A DNA stretch of 64,000 nt. Origin: Acinetobacter sp. ANC 3813. GTDB lineage: Bacteria > Pseudomonadota > Gammaproteobacteria > Pseudomonadales > Moraxellaceae. Shown here piece by piece: positions 8,843 to 18,885 of this stretch. Numbering within the stretch: the stretch's first letter is position 1; each line of letters opens with the position of its first letter. A model generated the notes under the pieces. It made no database searches and had not been told where the DNA came from. It saw nothing but the letters and a program-made list of their open reading frames with translations. Location of the stretch: assembly GCF_002135435.1 (NCBI RefSeq), contig NZ_NEGK01000001.1, positions 529,827-593,826 of the forward strand. The letters are read 5' to 3'. Made by a program: the position numbers and the translations under genes.

Positions 8843-10810
8843 TTAGATCAGCAAAGTACGGATATCTTTCAGCAGCTTGGTCAGCTTATTGCTGAAACGC
8901 GCTGCATCTGCACCATTAATCACACGGTGATCATAAGACAATGACAGCGGCAGCATCAGCTTTGGATCAAAGCCTTCACCATTCCATACGGGCTGCATCG
9001 TCGCTGGCGAAATGCCTAAAATAGCGACTTGCGGCCAATTTACCAGCGGTGTAAAGGCTGTTCCGCCAATTGCGCCTAAGCTGGAAATGGTAAAGTTCGC
9101 GCCCTGCAAATCTTTTGGCGACAGCTTTTTGTCACGCGCTTTTTGACCCAACTCACCCAATTCCACCGCAATCTGCTTAATGGATTTTTGATCTGGATTG
9201 CGCAGCACAGGAACGGTCAAACCGTCCGGTGTTGCAACCGCAATGCCCATATGGATCTCATTGCGCAGCAGCACTGATTTGCCGTCATCAGCCAGATGGC
9301 CTGCAAATTCACGCTCTTCTTTCAGCAAATGCGCAACCGCTTTAATGATGAACGCCATAATAGTCAGGCTGATGCCATCTTTCTTAAAGCCGCCTTTCAG
9401 ATCATTGCGCCATGCTTCAAGCTCTGTAATATCCGCCAAATCGAACTGCGTCACTTGCGGAATAAAGTTGTTCAATGACAGCTGCGGAATAGAAACCTGC
9501 TGCAAGCGAGTCAGCATTTTTTCCTCTACGCCGCCAAAAGCATCAAAACTCGGCAATTTAGGCAATGCAGAAGCCTGTACTGCAGAAGCTGCTGCTGGCG
9601 CAGCTTGAGGTGCAGTCAAACGCGTTTTCACATAAGCAACAATATCTTCTTTCATCACGCGCGCATGCGGGCCAGATGCTTTCACCTCTGACAAAATCAC
9701 ACCTAACTCACGCGCCAGCTTACGCACCGCCGGGCCTGCATAAACTTTGCCATTGGCATCATTCTGCGCTTTGGTCAGCTTATCTGCACCCTGTTCTGAC
9801 ACAGGAACAGCAGCCGACTGTACTGCAGGCGTAGGCTGCGCTTTGGTTTCAGCTTTAGGCGCTGGAGCAGAAGCAGCCGCAGGTGCCGCGGCTGGAGCGG
9901 AAGATTCACCCTCAATCGTCACCAAAGCCAAGCCTTCGCTCACGTTTTGACCGAGCTCAACATGAATCGCTTTAATCACCCCTGCTGCTGTGCTCGGCAC
10001 TTCAACAGTGGCTTTATCAGACTCCACGACCACAATGCTTTGATCTTTTTCGACCGTATCGCCTACTTTCACCAGAATTTCAGCAACAGCGGCTTTATCT
10101 ACACCTAAATCAGGCACAGCAATCTCAATGGCGCCCGTTTGCACTGGTGCAGCTTGAGCCGCAGCTGGAGCTTCCACAGGCGCTGGGGCAGCTGCAGGAG
10201 CGCTTGCTGCTTTTGGCGCTTCCGCTGCCGGTTCAGAACCTGCAGTTTTAACAGTCAGAATAATCACGCCTTCTTTCACGCTGTCTCCAGCTTGAATCGC
10301 GATAGATTCTACCGTGCCGGCAACCGTGCTCGGCACTTCTACTGACGCTTTGTCTGATTCCAGCAATACTAAACTGTCGTCAACGTCAACGGTGTCGCCC
10401 ACCTTCACTAGAATTTCAGCAACTGTGGCTTTTTCCACACCAATGTCTGGCACTTGCACATCGACCGCAGCAGATGCAGCCGCTGGAGTTGCCTGCGCAG
10501 GTGGCGCCTGTTCCGCTGCTGCTACCGCTGGCTGAGGCGCTGGAGCCGCTTCAGCTTTCGGTGCTTCTGCTGCAGGCGCTGCATCTTCAGTTTCAAGCTC
10601 AATCAGCACCGTGCCTTCCGCGACATTATCGCCCAAAGCCACAGAAATGCTTTTGACCACGCCAGCAGCTGTGCTTGGCACTTCTACTGACGCTTTGTCT
10701 GATTCCAATAGAACGACGCTGTCATCAACTGCAACGGTGTCGCCCACTTTCACTAAAATTTCCGCAACAGTGGCTTTATCTACACCAATATCAGGAGTCG
10801 TAATTTGCAT
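8843..10810 (-). CDS. aceF: Pyruvate dehydrogenase complex E2, dihydrolipoyl acetyltransferase
   Basis: The E2 core passes acetyl groups from E1 to CoA. The 655-residue protein has three N-terminal lipoyl domains, each with the lipoylated lysine in ESDKA(S/T)VEVPS (Lys39, Lys154, Lys266). Flexible Ala/Pro-rich linkers join them. A peripheral-subunit-binding domain follows (about 356-395, YAGPAVRKLARELGV), then the acetyltransferase domain ending with the catalytic SYDHRVINGAD (His628). Three lipoyl domains is the arrangement of the E. coli enzyme. It lies two bases behind aceE on the same strand, so the two are clearly co-transcribed. The E3 gene lpd is not adjacent. Confidence 0.97.
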   Translation of the reverse strand: MQITTPDIGVDKATVAEILVKVGDTVAVDDSVVLLESDKASVEVPSTAAGVVKSISVALGDNVAEGTVLIELETEDAAPAAEAPKAEAAPAPQPAVAAAEQAPPAQATPAAASAAVDVQVPDIGVEKATVAEILVKVGDTVDVDDSLVLLESDKASVEVPSTVAGTVESIAIQAGDSVKEGVIILTVKTAGSEPAAEAPKAASAPAAAPAPVEAPAAAQAAPVQTGAIEIAVPDLGVDKAAVAEILVKVGDTVEKDQSIVVVESDKATVEVPSTAAGVIKAIHVELGQNVSEGLALVTIEGESSAPAAAPAAASAPAPKAETKAQPTPAVQSAAVPVSEQGADKLTKAQNDANGKVYAGPAVRKLARELGVILSEVKASGPHARVMKEDIVAYVKTRLTAPQAAPAAASAVQASALPKLPSFDAFGGVEEKMLTRLQQVSIPQLSLNNFIPQVTQFDLADITELEAWRNDLKGGFKKDGISLTIMAFIIKAVAHLLKEEREFAGHLADDGKSVLLRNEIHMGIAVATPDGLTVPVLRNPDQKSIKQIAVELGELGQKARDKKLSPKDLQGANFTISSLGAIGGTAFTPLVNWPQVAILGISPATMQPVWNGEGFDPKLMLPLSLSYDHRVINGADAARFSNKLTKLLKDIRTLLI

Positions 10811-10812
10811 GA

Positions 10813-13515
10813 TTAGTTCTCCTCTTTGTAGTCAGCAACAGGGTGCAGTTCAGGATGCGCTTGCGGCAGCCATGCCACTGGACGGTCTGTGTCTAATTCA
10901 AAAGTAGAGATCGCATCTTTCACTAAACGCGCATCCACTTCGCCTTCATCTGCCAATTTTTTCAGCGTTGCCACCACAATGTGCGCCGCATCTACACCAA
11001 AGTAGCTGCGCAAATTCGCACGGGTATCCGAACGGCCATAGCCATCTGTACCCAATGCTACAAATGGGCGGTTGTCTGGCAGATACGCGCGGATCTGTTC
11101 ACTATACGCGCGCATATGATCTGTTGCTGATACCACGATGCCGTTTGTACCGCGAAGCTGCTGAGATACCCACGCTTCTTTTGACGTTTCCGCCATTGGA
11201 TGCAAGCGGTTGTATTCTTCACACGCCATGCCGTCACGCGCCAATTCATTGAAGCTGGTTACGCTGAATACATTTGAGTGAATTTGATATTCATCACGCA
11301 GAATTTGAGCCGCTTTGATCACTTCACGCAGAATCACGCCTGAACCCATCAGCTGAACAGTGGCTTTTTCATCTTCCTGCAGTAAATACATACCGCGCTT
11401 GATGCCTTCTTCAGCGCCTTGCGGCATTTCAGGGTGTTCGTAGTTTTCGTTCATTACTGTTAGGTAATAGAACACACGCTCTTGGTTCACATACATGCGC
11501 TGCAAGCCGTCATGCACAATCACCGCCAATTCATAGCCGAAACATGGGTCATAAGACACGCAGTTTGGAATAGTATTGGCTAAAATATGCGAGTGGCCAT
11601 CCTGATGCTGCAAGCCTTCGCCGTTCAATGTGGTACGGCCGGCTGTTGCGCCCAACAGGAAGCCTTGCGCCTGCGCATCGCCCGCTGCCCATGCAATATC
11701 GCCGATACGCTGGAAGCCGAACATTGAGTAGTACATGTACATTGGAATCATTGGCAGGTTATTGGTTGAATAACTGGTTGCCAACGCTGCCCAAGCACTC
11801 ATCGCACCGGCTTCGTTAATGCCCTCTTGCAGCATGTGACCGTCTTTTGCTTCACGGTAATGCATCAGCTGTTCTTGGTCTTCAGGCGTATATTTTTGAC
11901 CGTGCGCTGCGTAGATACCCAACTGACGGAACATACCTTCTAAACCAAAAGTACGCGCTTCATCTGGAACGATTGGAACAACACGGTCTTTAATCGCTTT
12001 TTCTTTCAATAACGATGCAATTAAACGCACCATCAACATAGTCGTTGACTGTTCTTTGCCACCGCTGCCTTTCAATACCGCATCAAATACAGATAACTCT
12101 GGAATTGCCAGCTGCTCGCTTTCTTTGCGGCGCGCAGGCAAATACCCACCAAGCGCTTCACGGCGTGCTTTCATGTATTTCAGTTCAGGCGAATTTTCGC
12201 TTGGACGGTAGAACGGCAGTTCTTCCAGCTGATCATCATTAAATGGCAAGTTAAAACGGTCACGGACATATTTCAGCGAGTCAATTTGCATCTTTTTAAT
12301 CTGATGCGTTTTGTTCACTGCTTCAATTTCTTCAGACAGACCATAGCCTTTAACTGTTTTCGCCAAGATTACTGTTGGCTGGCCTTTGGCTGTACATGCT
12401 TCTGCATAAGCAGCAAAAACTTTGTACGGGTCATGTCCGCCGCGGTTTAGATTATCAATATCTTCATCGCTCAGGTCTTTAACCAGTTCTTTCGCTTCTG
12501 GGTATTTACCGAAGAATTTTTCACGCGTATAAGCGCCGCCTTTCACTTGATAGCGCTGGAAATCGCCATCAACCGCTTCTTCCATCACAGACTGAAGTGC
12601 GCCAGTTGTATCTTTTGCCAACAGCGGGTCCCAATGACGGCCCCAAACGACTTTAATGACACGCCAGCCCGCACCGCGGAACAATGACTCAAGCTCCTGA
12701 ATGATTTTACCGTTGCCGCGTACAGGGCCATCCAGACGCTGCAAGTTACAGTTCACAACCCAAATTAAGTTATCGAGTTTTTCACGGCCAGCCAGTGAAA
12801 TTGCGCCTAAACTTTCAGGCTCATCCATCTCACCATCGCCTAGATATGCCCAGACTTTACGATCTTCTTCTTTGATCAAGCCGCGGTTCATCAAATATTT
12901 TTGAATATGCGCTTGATAGATCGACATGATCGGGCCTAGGCCCATCGATACTGTTGGGAACTGCCAATAATCCGGCATCAAATATGGATGTGGATAGCTT
13001 GGTAAGCCAATGCCGCCTACTTCGCGGCGGAAATTACTTAAATGTTCTTCTGTTAAACGGCCTTCAAGGAATGAACGCGCATAAATACCTGGCGCACAAT
13101 GGCCTTGGTAGTAAATCATGTCGCCGCCGAAGCTGTCGCTGTTGGCGCGGAAAAAGTGGTTAAAGCCCACATCGTATAATGTTGCTGAAGACGCAAAGCT
13201 GGCCAAGTGACCGCCCAAATCATCCCCAGTTTTGTTGGCGCGAAGCACCATTGCCAAAGCATTCCAGCGGATCAGCGCGCGAATGCGGCGCTCCATGTCC
13301 TGATCGCCCGGCATTGCTGGCTGTTCTTCAACTGAAATCGTATTTCGGTAAGGAGTATTTAGACGCTGAATAGGAACATGCTTAGCGATGGCGCGCTGGT
13401 ACAGTTTTTCAAGCAGAAAAGCTGCACGCTCTGTTCCCATATGCTTTAAAACTGAATCGAATGCGTCTTGCCATTCTTGGGTTTCCTGCGCATCTGTATC
13501 GCCATAGAACGCCAT
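10813..13515 (-). CDS. aceE: Pyruvate dehydrogenase E1 component, homodimeric type
   Basis: E1 decarboxylates pyruvate with thiamine diphosphate and acetylates the lipoyl arms of AceF. The 900 residues fit the AceE homodimeric family (about 890). Visible are the ThDP-binding motif beginning GDGEMDEPES and ending in …NCNLQRLDG, the substrate-side histidines in the N-terminal third (FASSATLYDVGFNHFF), and the transketolase-like pyrimidine domain around EGINEAGAMSAWAA. It is the first gene of the aceE-aceF unit. A gap of about 325 bases upstream holds its promoter. No PdhR-type regulator gene is next to it. Confidence 0.97.
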   Translation of the reverse strand: MAFYGDTDAQETQEWQDAFDSVLKHMGTERAAFLLEKLYQRAIAKHVPIQRLNTPYRNTISVEEQPAMPGDQDMERRIRALIRWNALAMVLRANKTGDDLGGHLASFASSATLYDVGFNHFFRANSDSFGGDMIYYQGHCAPGIYARSFLEGRLTEEHLSNFRREVGGIGLPSYPHPYLMPDYWQFPTVSMGLGPIMSIYQAHIQKYLMNRGLIKEEDRKVWAYLGDGEMDEPESLGAISLAGREKLDNLIWVVNCNLQRLDGPVRGNGKIIQELESLFRGAGWRVIKVVWGRHWDPLLAKDTTGALQSVMEEAVDGDFQRYQVKGGAYTREKFFGKYPEAKELVKDLSDEDIDNLNRGGHDPYKVFAAYAEACTAKGQPTVILAKTVKGYGLSEEIEAVNKTHQIKKMQIDSLKYVRDRFNLPFNDDQLEELPFYRPSENSPELKYMKARREALGGYLPARRKESEQLAIPELSVFDAVLKGSGGKEQSTTMLMVRLIASLLKEKAIKDRVVPIVPDEARTFGLEGMFRQLGIYAAHGQKYTPEDQEQLMHYREAKDGHMLQEGINEAGAMSAWAALATSYSTNNLPMIPMYMYYSMFGFQRIGDIAWAAGDAQAQGFLLGATAGRTTLNGEGLQHQDGHSHILANTIPNCVSYDPCFGYELAVIVHDGLQRMYVNQERVFYYLTVMNENYEHPEMPQGAEEGIKRGMYLLQEDEKATVQLMGSGVILREVIKAAQILRDEYQIHSNVFSVTSFNELARDGMACEEYNRLHPMAETSKEAWVSQQLRGTNGIVVSATDHMRAYSEQIRAYLPDNRPFVALGTDGYGRSDTRANLRSYFGVDAAHIVVATLKKLADEGEVDARLVKDAISTFELDTDRPVAWLPQAHPELHPVADYKEEN

Positions 13516-13738
13516 ATTTCACCTATCCTGTGAGCCTAATCAATGCATCTATATGTACCATACTTTGCGTTAGCGCAGTTATGGCTGCGGATGAATACGA
13601 CATTGGACTAATATTTAGGAAATAAATAGACATTGACCATTCCTTACACAAATCAGCAAAAAATAGCCAATAACGAATAAACAATAACCGTTTTCTATTC
13701 TATAAAGTGATAGTGTCAAATGTGTAGGTATAAAATGT
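13516..13738 (-). other. Gene-free upstream region of aceE
   Basis: With the neighbouring terminator this is a gap of about 325 bases. It is AT-rich, has no open frame worth calling and no tRNA-like fold, and presumably holds the aceE promoter. I could not pick a convincing -35/-10 pair. Confidence 0.5.
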
Positions 13739-13782
13739 AAAAAAGCCACTGCTTGAGTTTTCAGGTTCAGGCAGTGGCTTTT
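13739..13782 (-). terminator. Rho-independent terminator after the M23 peptidase gene
   Basis: Perfect twelve-base arms AAAAGCCACTGC / GCAGTGGCTTTT around an 18-base loop, about 60 bases beyond the stop of the peptidase gene. Confidence 0.85.
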
Positions 13783-13841
13783 CGATTAAACAGTTTTTTT
13801 AAGTTTTTTATGCAATATGTTTTTATAGTCGTATGGGACGC

Positions 13842-14540
13842 TTACGGCAGCATCGCCAAGTAAGTTGATGGATTTTTGCGCTGGCCGTCTTTCACTACTT
13901 CATAGTGCAGATGCGGACCCGTACAGCGTCCTGTACAGCCTACATTGGCAATTTGTTCGCCAGCTTCCACACGGTCGCCTACGCGCGCAATGAGGCGTGA
14001 TGCGTGTGCATAGCGGGTAAGATAGCCATTGCCATGATTAATTTCGACATATTGACCATAGCCTGTGCCCCAGCCTGACTTAGTGACAATGCCTGGGCCA
14101 GTCGCATAAATCGGTGTGCCGCTCGGCGCTGACATATCTAAGCCAGAGTGGTTTTCCGCGCGTCCGCCCATAGTACGTCCGCCATAGTTAGAGCTGATGC
14201 GCTTTAAATCTGGAAGCGGATGAGTGACCAGCCATGAATACGGATTGCCAGATGATGCAGAAAATGATTTTGTGCTGCTAGTACCGTATTTTTTTGCCAG
14301 CGAGGCATTATTGAGTTCAATCGTCTTTTCACGCAATTGAACATTCAATTTCGTTTCAGCAGGAATATCAATATCGCTGGATTCAGAATAGGCACCTTGT
14401 GATAAAGTGCGGGTAAGCTGCTCAATACGGTCTGATCCGTCTTGATTTACTTCTACCAAGTCCGCAAACGCAACTGATGCTGCTGAAGCGGCGAATGAAA
14501 ATGCCAATAAAATACGGCGCAAATGCATAAAAAACCTCAT
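13842..14540 (-). CDS. Secreted M23 (LytM-type) peptidoglycan endopeptidase
   Basis: The 232-residue protein starts with a signal peptide (basic MRFFMHLRR, hydrophobic core, AFA-like cleavage near residue 26). A spacer follows, then a C-terminal lysostaphin-like domain from about residue 120. The zinc ligands of M23 peptidases are present: His and Asp in NHSGLDMSAPSGTP and the HLH of GPHLHYEV. It is thus likely catalytically active on peptide cross-links in the periplasm, unlike EnvC/NlpD-type degenerate activators. It is divergent from dciA with a 97-base shared promoter region. The position near ftsZ and lpxC fits a cell-wall role. Confidence 0.88.
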   Translation of the reverse strand: MRFFMHLRRILLAFSFAASAASVAFADLVEVNQDGSDRIEQLTRTLSQGAYSESSDIDIPAETKLNVQLREKTIELNNASLAKKYGTSSTKSFSASSGNPYSWLVTHPLPDLKRISSNYGGRTMGGRAENHSGLDMSAPSGTPIYATGPGIVTKSGWGTGYGQYVEINHGNGYLTRYAHASRLIARVGDRVEAGEQIANVGCTGRCTGPHLHYEVVKDGQRKNPSTYLAMLP

Positions 14541-14637
14541 TTAAACTGTTCTTAATCGAATTCTTTGAGTGATCTCTTCCTTGATATCTACTGAAAGAAG
14601 CGCATAAGATTAGGACATAAACATGAAGGAAATATGA

Positions 14638-15078
14638 ATGTCAGAACCCTTGAACATCTTTCAACAAACAAGAAAACACTTAAAAACAGGAAACTTTACG
14701 TTTCTCTCAACGCAAGTTGCTGCTTGGCAGAAACTCACGAAACTCGTTCAACCTTTATTGCCCCAGCCGGAGCAATGGCAAGTTGTTTGTTATCAAAATG
14801 GCGTGCTGATGCTTACTGGTGAAAATCAGGCTCTGGTGAGCCAACTGGCGTATCTTCAAAAGCAATATATTACTCAGCTTTCACAAATACAGGAATTGAA
14901 GGATTTAAACAAGATTCAGGTACGCTTAAGAACTCCGTCTCAAACGACACCGCCCCCTGAAAAAGTTTCAGAACCGCTCAGCCCCGAAACGCAAGAAATG
15001 CTGCGCAATGCTGCTGACTTTGTGAACGACCCTAAGCTTAGCCAAGCTATGCTGCGTTTGGCAAGCAATAAAAAGTAA
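14638..15078 (+). CDS. dciA: DciA-type replicative helicase loader (DUF721)
   Basis: The 146-residue protein has an N-terminal DUF721 domain. The visible pattern is a short helix, then W-x-K-L…L, the beta hairpin WQVVCYQNGVLMLTGENQALVSQL, and L-x-x-I-x-V-R-L. A charged, proline-containing C-terminal tail follows. DciA proteins recruit and load DnaB in bacteria that lack DnaC/DnaI, which is the case for Acinetobacter. The ATG at 14638 is preceded by AGGAAAT. A neighbouring out-of-frame ATG at 14634 was not used. The gene is on the plus strand, convergent with lpxC. Confidence 0.82.
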   Translation: MSEPLNIFQQTRKHLKTGNFTFLSTQVAAWQKLTKLVQPLLPQPEQWQVVCYQNGVLMLTGENQALVSQLAYLQKQYITQLSQIQELKDLNKIQVRLRTPSQTTPPPEKVSEPLSPETQEMLRNAADFVNDPKLSQAMLRLASNKK

Positions 15079-15106
15079 CCGGCCCGAGACTGGCCGCTTT
15101 CATTAA
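15079..15106 (+). terminator. Weak hairpin after dciA
   Basis: CGGCC / GGCCG five-base stem with a seven-base loop directly after the dciA stop, followed only by CTTTCATT. The T-run is poor, so it may be a weak or non-functional terminator. Confidence 0.3.
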
Positions 15107-15174
15107 AAATTTTATGTGACCCAATTAACAGTTTAATTTGTTACATTATAACACTGCATTTAAAAGACAATGAC

Positions 15175-16077
15175 TTATGTCACACTGACGTAGCTGATCG
15201 GGCAAGCATTAATGTCATCAAATGTTACAATTTCGTAGCTCGTTGGATCGCTTTTAACATTGCGCAGCAGCTGATTATTCAAAGCATGGCCAGACTTATA
15301 TGCATCATATTTCGCAATAATTTGATGGCCAAGCAAATATAGATCGCCCACAGCATCTAATATTTTGTGACGAACAAACTCATCCGCGAAACGCAGCCCT
15401 TCTTCATTGACCACACCGGTATCATCCAAACCGACCGCATTGTCCAAACTCGCGCCCAGCGCCAAATTGTTGGATTTCAGATAATCCAAATCTTTCATAA
15501 AGCCAAATGTGCGCGCTTCACTGACTTCATAGACAAATGTTTCGGTTGAAAAATCAATGGATGCAGACTGATCTTCTTTTTTAAATGCAGGATGGTCAAA
15601 ATCAATCGTGAAATTCAGCTGAAAGCCTTCATGCGGGCTGAATACCGCTTTTTTATCATCAATTAAGGCCTCAACCGGCTTTAAGATTTTAATGAATTTT
15701 TTTGGCGCATTTTGTTCAGCCAAACCGCCCTGCATCAGCAAATAGATAAATGGGCCAGCACTGCCATCCATAATCGGAACTTCAGACGCAGACACCTCGA
15801 TAACCAAATTATCAATGCCCAGACCCGCAATTGCGCTCATAATATGTTCAATGGTGCCCACTTTGGCATTTTCCTGCACCAAGTTCGAGCACATAAACGC
15901 TTCCTGAATCAGCATCGCATCTGCTGGAATATCCACTTGCGGCTCCAGATCAATGCGGCGAAACACAATTCCCCCATCTGCATGATGCGGCACAAAGTTA
16001 ATCATAACTTTTTGCCCACTATGAAGACCAATTCCGCTCGCTTTCACGACGCGCTGCAGGGTACGCTGTTTCAACAT
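15175..16077 (-). CDS. lpxC: UDP-3-O-acyl-N-acetylglucosamine deacetylase
   Basis: LpxC is the zinc amidase for the committed step of lipid A synthesis. The 300 residues match the family. Zinc ligands His78 ([10 protein letters not shown]), His237 and Asp241 ([10 protein letters not shown]) are present, as is the catalytic His264 (KSGHALNN). Its place after ftsZ at the end of the division cluster is the classical gammaproteobacterial order. The intact sequence matters in this genus, because lpxC, lpxA or lpxD loss gives colistin-resistant LOS-deficient cells. No disruption is seen here. Confidence 0.97.
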   Translation of the reverse strand: MLKQRTLQRVVKASGIGLHSGQKVMINFVPHHADGGIVFRRIDLEPQVDIPADAMLIQEAFMCSNLVQENAKVGTIEHIMSAIAGLGIDNLVIEVSASEVPIMDGSAGPFIYLLMQGGLAEQNAPKKFIKILKPVEALIDDKKAVFSPHEGFQLNFTIDFDHPAFKKEDQSASIDFSTETFVYEVSEARTFGFMKDLDYLKSNNLALGASLDNAVGLDDTGVVNEEGLRFADEFVRHKILDAVGDLYLLGHQIIAKYDAYKSGHALNNQLLRNVKSDPTSYEIVTFDDINACPISYVSVT

Positions 16078-16141
16078 GCTTTTTCATTCGTCGGTAGATA
16101 AAACCGCTATACGTTAGCATATTTGGCCATTGATAAAAAAC

Positions 16142-16170
16142 AAAAAAGGCAGCGAAAGCGCTGCCTTTTT
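16142..16170 (-). terminator. Rho-independent terminator after ftsZ
   Basis: Stem AAAAAGGCAGCG / CGCTGCCTTTTT with an AAAG loop and T-run on the minus strand, between ftsZ and lpxC. It suggests that lpxC has a promoter of its own. Confidence 0.9.
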
Positions 16171-16203
16171 CTGTTTTTTATTTAAAAATCAATATACTTA
16201 AGC

Positions 16204-17397
16204 TTATTTACGCTGTTGATTTTTTAGATAATCCTGAATGCTCATTGGCGTTGGACGCGGACTTGAAACAGCAGGAGCAGACTGAATTGACGCACCATTT
16301 GTACCATCCGCCTGCTGACGCTGAATCGCTGGCACATCATCTTCATCCACAGCTTGAACTGCTGAAGGACGCATAGACTGCTGTACATTTGGGCGTTTTA
16401 CAGGTTCAGCAGTATCTGCAGAATTACGTGTTAAGCCAGTTGCAATCACAGTTACGCTGATTTCATCACGCGCATCTGGATCAAATACTGTGCCGTAGAA
16501 CACCTGACCTTCATCAAGATCGACAATTTGGTTCACGACATCGGTAATTTCTTCAATCTCACCGAAAGTCACATCATCGCCGCCTGTCACGTTAATCAGA
16601 ATACCTTTGGCATTCATAATCGTTACGTTATCCAGCAATGGACTGCGGATGGCTTGTTCAGCTGCTTGACGCGCACGGTTTTCACCGCGGCCGCTGCCCG
16701 CACCCATCATTGCATAACCACGTGTGCTCATGGCAGTTTTCAAATCGGCAAAGTCAAGGTTGATATGACCCGGACGAACCACCAAATCAAAGATACTGCG
16801 CACCGCATTCAATAACACATCGTCTGCTTTTTTATACGCGTCTTTCATTGAAATGTCGCGGAATACTTTAAGCAGGCGCTGGTTTGGAATAATGATCAAA
16901 GAATCAACATGCGCTTCTAAAGCTTCAATGCCTTTTTCTGCAGACTGCTGGCGGCGCTTGCCTTCAAAATTAAATGGCGTAGTCACTACACCTACAGTCA
17001 GAATGCCCATTTCTTTGGCAATTTCTGCTACGACTGGCGCAGCGCCCGTGCCTGTGCCGCCGCCCATGCCTGCAGTGACAAACACCATATCGGTGCCTTC
17101 CAAATGCTGGCGGATCAGCTCACGGCTTTCTTCAGCAGCAGCCTGACCCACTTGCGGATTTGCGCCAGCGCCTAAACCGCGCGTGCCCTGCTCACCCAAT
17201 TGGATTTTGAATTGCGCATTCATGCGGTCCAGCGCTTGCTTATCTGTATTGGCACAGACAAATTTGACACCCTGAATGTCTGATTCAAGCATATGCTGTA
17301 CAGCGTTTCCGCCTGCACCGCCTACACCGAATACTGTAAAACGGGCTTGACCAATGCTATCGCTTTGATCATCTTCTAAAAATTCAAATGAGGCCAT
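16204..17397 (-). CDS. ftsZ: Cell division GTPase FtsZ
   Basis: FtsZ is the tubulin homologue that polymerises into the Z-ring. The 397-residue protein has the GTP-binding signature GGGTGTG at 112-118, the N-terminal GVGGAGGNAV loop (24-33), and the T7-loop region around NLDFADLKTAM. A variable linker runs from about 325 to 380. A C-terminal peptide (SIQDYLKNQQRK) takes the place of the conserved FtsA/ZipA-binding tail. It follows ftsA by 157 bases, in which a probable extra promoter is seen. Confidence 0.98.
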   Translation of the reverse strand: MASFEFLEDDQSDSIGQARFTVFGVGGAGGNAVQHMLESDIQGVKFVCANTDKQALDRMNAQFKIQLGEQGTRGLGAGANPQVGQAAAEESRELIRQHLEGTDMVFVTAGMGGGTGTGAAPVVAEIAKEMGILTVGVVTTPFNFEGKRRQQSAEKGIEALEAHVDSLIIIPNQRLLKVFRDISMKDAYKKADDVLLNAVRSIFDLVVRPGHINLDFADLKTAMSTRGYAMMGAGSGRGENRARQAAEQAIRSPLLDNVTIMNAKGILINVTGGDDVTFGEIEEITDVVNQIVDLDEGQVFYGTVFDPDARDEISVTVIATGLTRNSADTAEPVKRPNVQQSMRPSAVQAVDEDDVPAIQRQQADGTNGASIQSAPAVSSPRPTPMSIQDYLKNQQRK

Positions 17398-17473
17398 GAC
17401 CTGTAAAATTCCTAATCATAATTGGCAGTTACATCAGCCCGTATACTGCCTTGATCTTAATAAAATTGTTTTT

Positions 17474-17502
17474 AGAATGCGGTCCCAGCCCGAGCTTGTC
17501 AA
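17474..17502 (-). promoter_or_regulatory. Probable ftsZ promoter
   Basis: On the minus strand a perfect -35 TTGACA (17497-17502) stands 17 bases from a weak -10 CATTCT (17474-17479), in the ftsA-ftsZ gap. A dedicated ftsZ promoter here would be in line with other division clusters. Confidence 0.45.
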
Positions 17503-17554
17503 GTTCAAGCGATATTCCGTACAACTTCCCAACAATATTCCCAAAAATTTCCAC

Positions 17555-18817
17555 CTAAAAGATGGATTTCAGCGTCTCATTCAACCCTGACCAAGCCCGT
17601 TTAAACCGCTGCATCACAGATAAACGTTCTGGATCATCCTGCTCAACAATCGTATCCTGCGTATCGCTTTGACTGAACATCAGCAGTCCAGCTGCAGTTG
17701 CATATTGCGAACGGCGCAGCGCAGCCTGATTTTGATCTTCTGCATTCACCTGAACCGGCGGATTGCCCAAATGCGCAGATACACCTAAAGTCTTGCGCGC
17801 AAAACTGACCATGCCTTCAATCTGCCCTGCATCACCTGTCAGCACCACACCATGATATAAGCCGTGAATCGCGCCGTTGCGTTCCAGAACCTCACGCACC
17901 ATACCTAGAATTTCATCGTAGCGGGCAATAATGATGTCTGTCAGCTCGATCCGGCTGATGGTTTGCGGGCCATCAATGCCTTGGAATTGAATCATATGGT
18001 CTGGTTTCACGACTTTCAGATCAACACAGCCATACAGCAGCTTGATGCGTTCCGCTTCTTCAGTCGTTGTCTGCAATACCGCGGCAATATCACGCGTTAC
18101 ATGCTCACCGCCGCGCTGAATCGTATGCGTCATGGCTAAACGGCCATCTAAATATACTGCAACATTGGTTGTGCCTGCACCAATATCCAGCAAGCAGACG
18201 CCATATTCACGCTCATCTTTCAGCAGGCTGGCTTCCGCCGTCGCCAAGCTGGAAATCACCATGCGCTCTACACCGATATTCGCGCCTTTCAGCGCGCGGT
18301 CTAGGTTTTGCATGGTGCTGATCGGCAGCATCATCAGATGGTAATGTCCCGTCATGCTTTGTGCAGACATGCGTACGGGATTAAGCACCCATTCAGGTGC
18401 ATCATCCAGCTCAAAACCCAGCGGCACAGCGCTGACCATATAATGATCCGAGGTTAAATGGCTAGCTTTAGCCAACTCTAATGCGCGCACCACTTCATTG
18501 GTTGTTATCGTATGATCCGCATTTTGTACTGGAGTACGCCCAGAGGCATAAAAACTTTTTAACTCAGCGCTAGGAATGGAAATCCAAGCCGAATGCACAC
18601 GGCACTCTGCCATGTCTTCCGCTTCCTGCACTGCATTTTTAATCGCGGTAATTACTTTATCGAGACTGACAATTTTGCCTTTATTCATGCCTCGGTTACG
18701 AGCGGTCGCCATGCCAATAACCTGAATATTATCAGGTGCATGTACCTTACCAATCAAAACTGAAACTTTATGTGTCCCAATGTCAATCGCAACAACTGAG
18801 GGAACAGCTTCATTCAT
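17555..18817 (-). CDS. ftsA: Cell division protein FtsA
   Basis: FtsA is the actin-like ATPase that anchors FtsZ filaments to the membrane. Its 420 residues show the phosphate-1 loop (VAIDIGTHKVSVLIG, 9-23), the SHS2-containing 1C region, the phosphate-2 loop LLDIGAGTTNVAVY, and the adenosine motif GVVLTGDAGQIEG. The C-terminal amphipathic helix (QRFKRAWSGLNETLKSIF) is the membrane-targeting sequence. It lies between ftsQ (68-base gap) and ftsZ in the conserved order. Confidence 0.97.
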   Translation of the reverse strand: MNEAVPSVVAIDIGTHKVSVLIGKVHAPDNIQVIGMATARNRGMNKGKIVSLDKVITAIKNAVQEAEDMAECRVHSAWISIPSAELKSFYASGRTPVQNADHTITTNEVVRALELAKASHLTSDHYMVSAVPLGFELDDAPEWVLNPVRMSAQSMTGHYHLMMLPISTMQNLDRALKGANIGVERMVISSLATAEASLLKDEREYGVCLLDIGAGTTNVAVYLDGRLAMTHTIQRGGEHVTRDIAAVLQTTTEEAERIKLLYGCVDLKVVKPDHMIQFQGIDGPQTISRIELTDIIIARYDEILGMVREVLERNGAIHGLYHGVVLTGDAGQIEGMVSFARKTLGVSAHLGNPPVQVNAEDQNQAALRRSQYATAAGLLMFSQSDTQDTIVEQDDPERLSVMQRFKRAWSGLNETLKSIF

Positions 18818-18885
18818 TATTTACTACTACCATTCACATGTGTGTTTAATTTATGGCGCAATGCCTCTATGTGTAAAGCCCAACA

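Noticed and set aside
9198..10907. Several plus-strand frames across aceF
   Set aside because: All lie opposite the three repeated lipoyl domains and their Ala/Pro linkers, whose codon bias leaves the reverse strand open.
13516..13841. tRNA or small gene upstream of aceE
   Set aside because: No cloverleaf and no coding frame with a ribosome-binding site. Only a terminator is convincing there.
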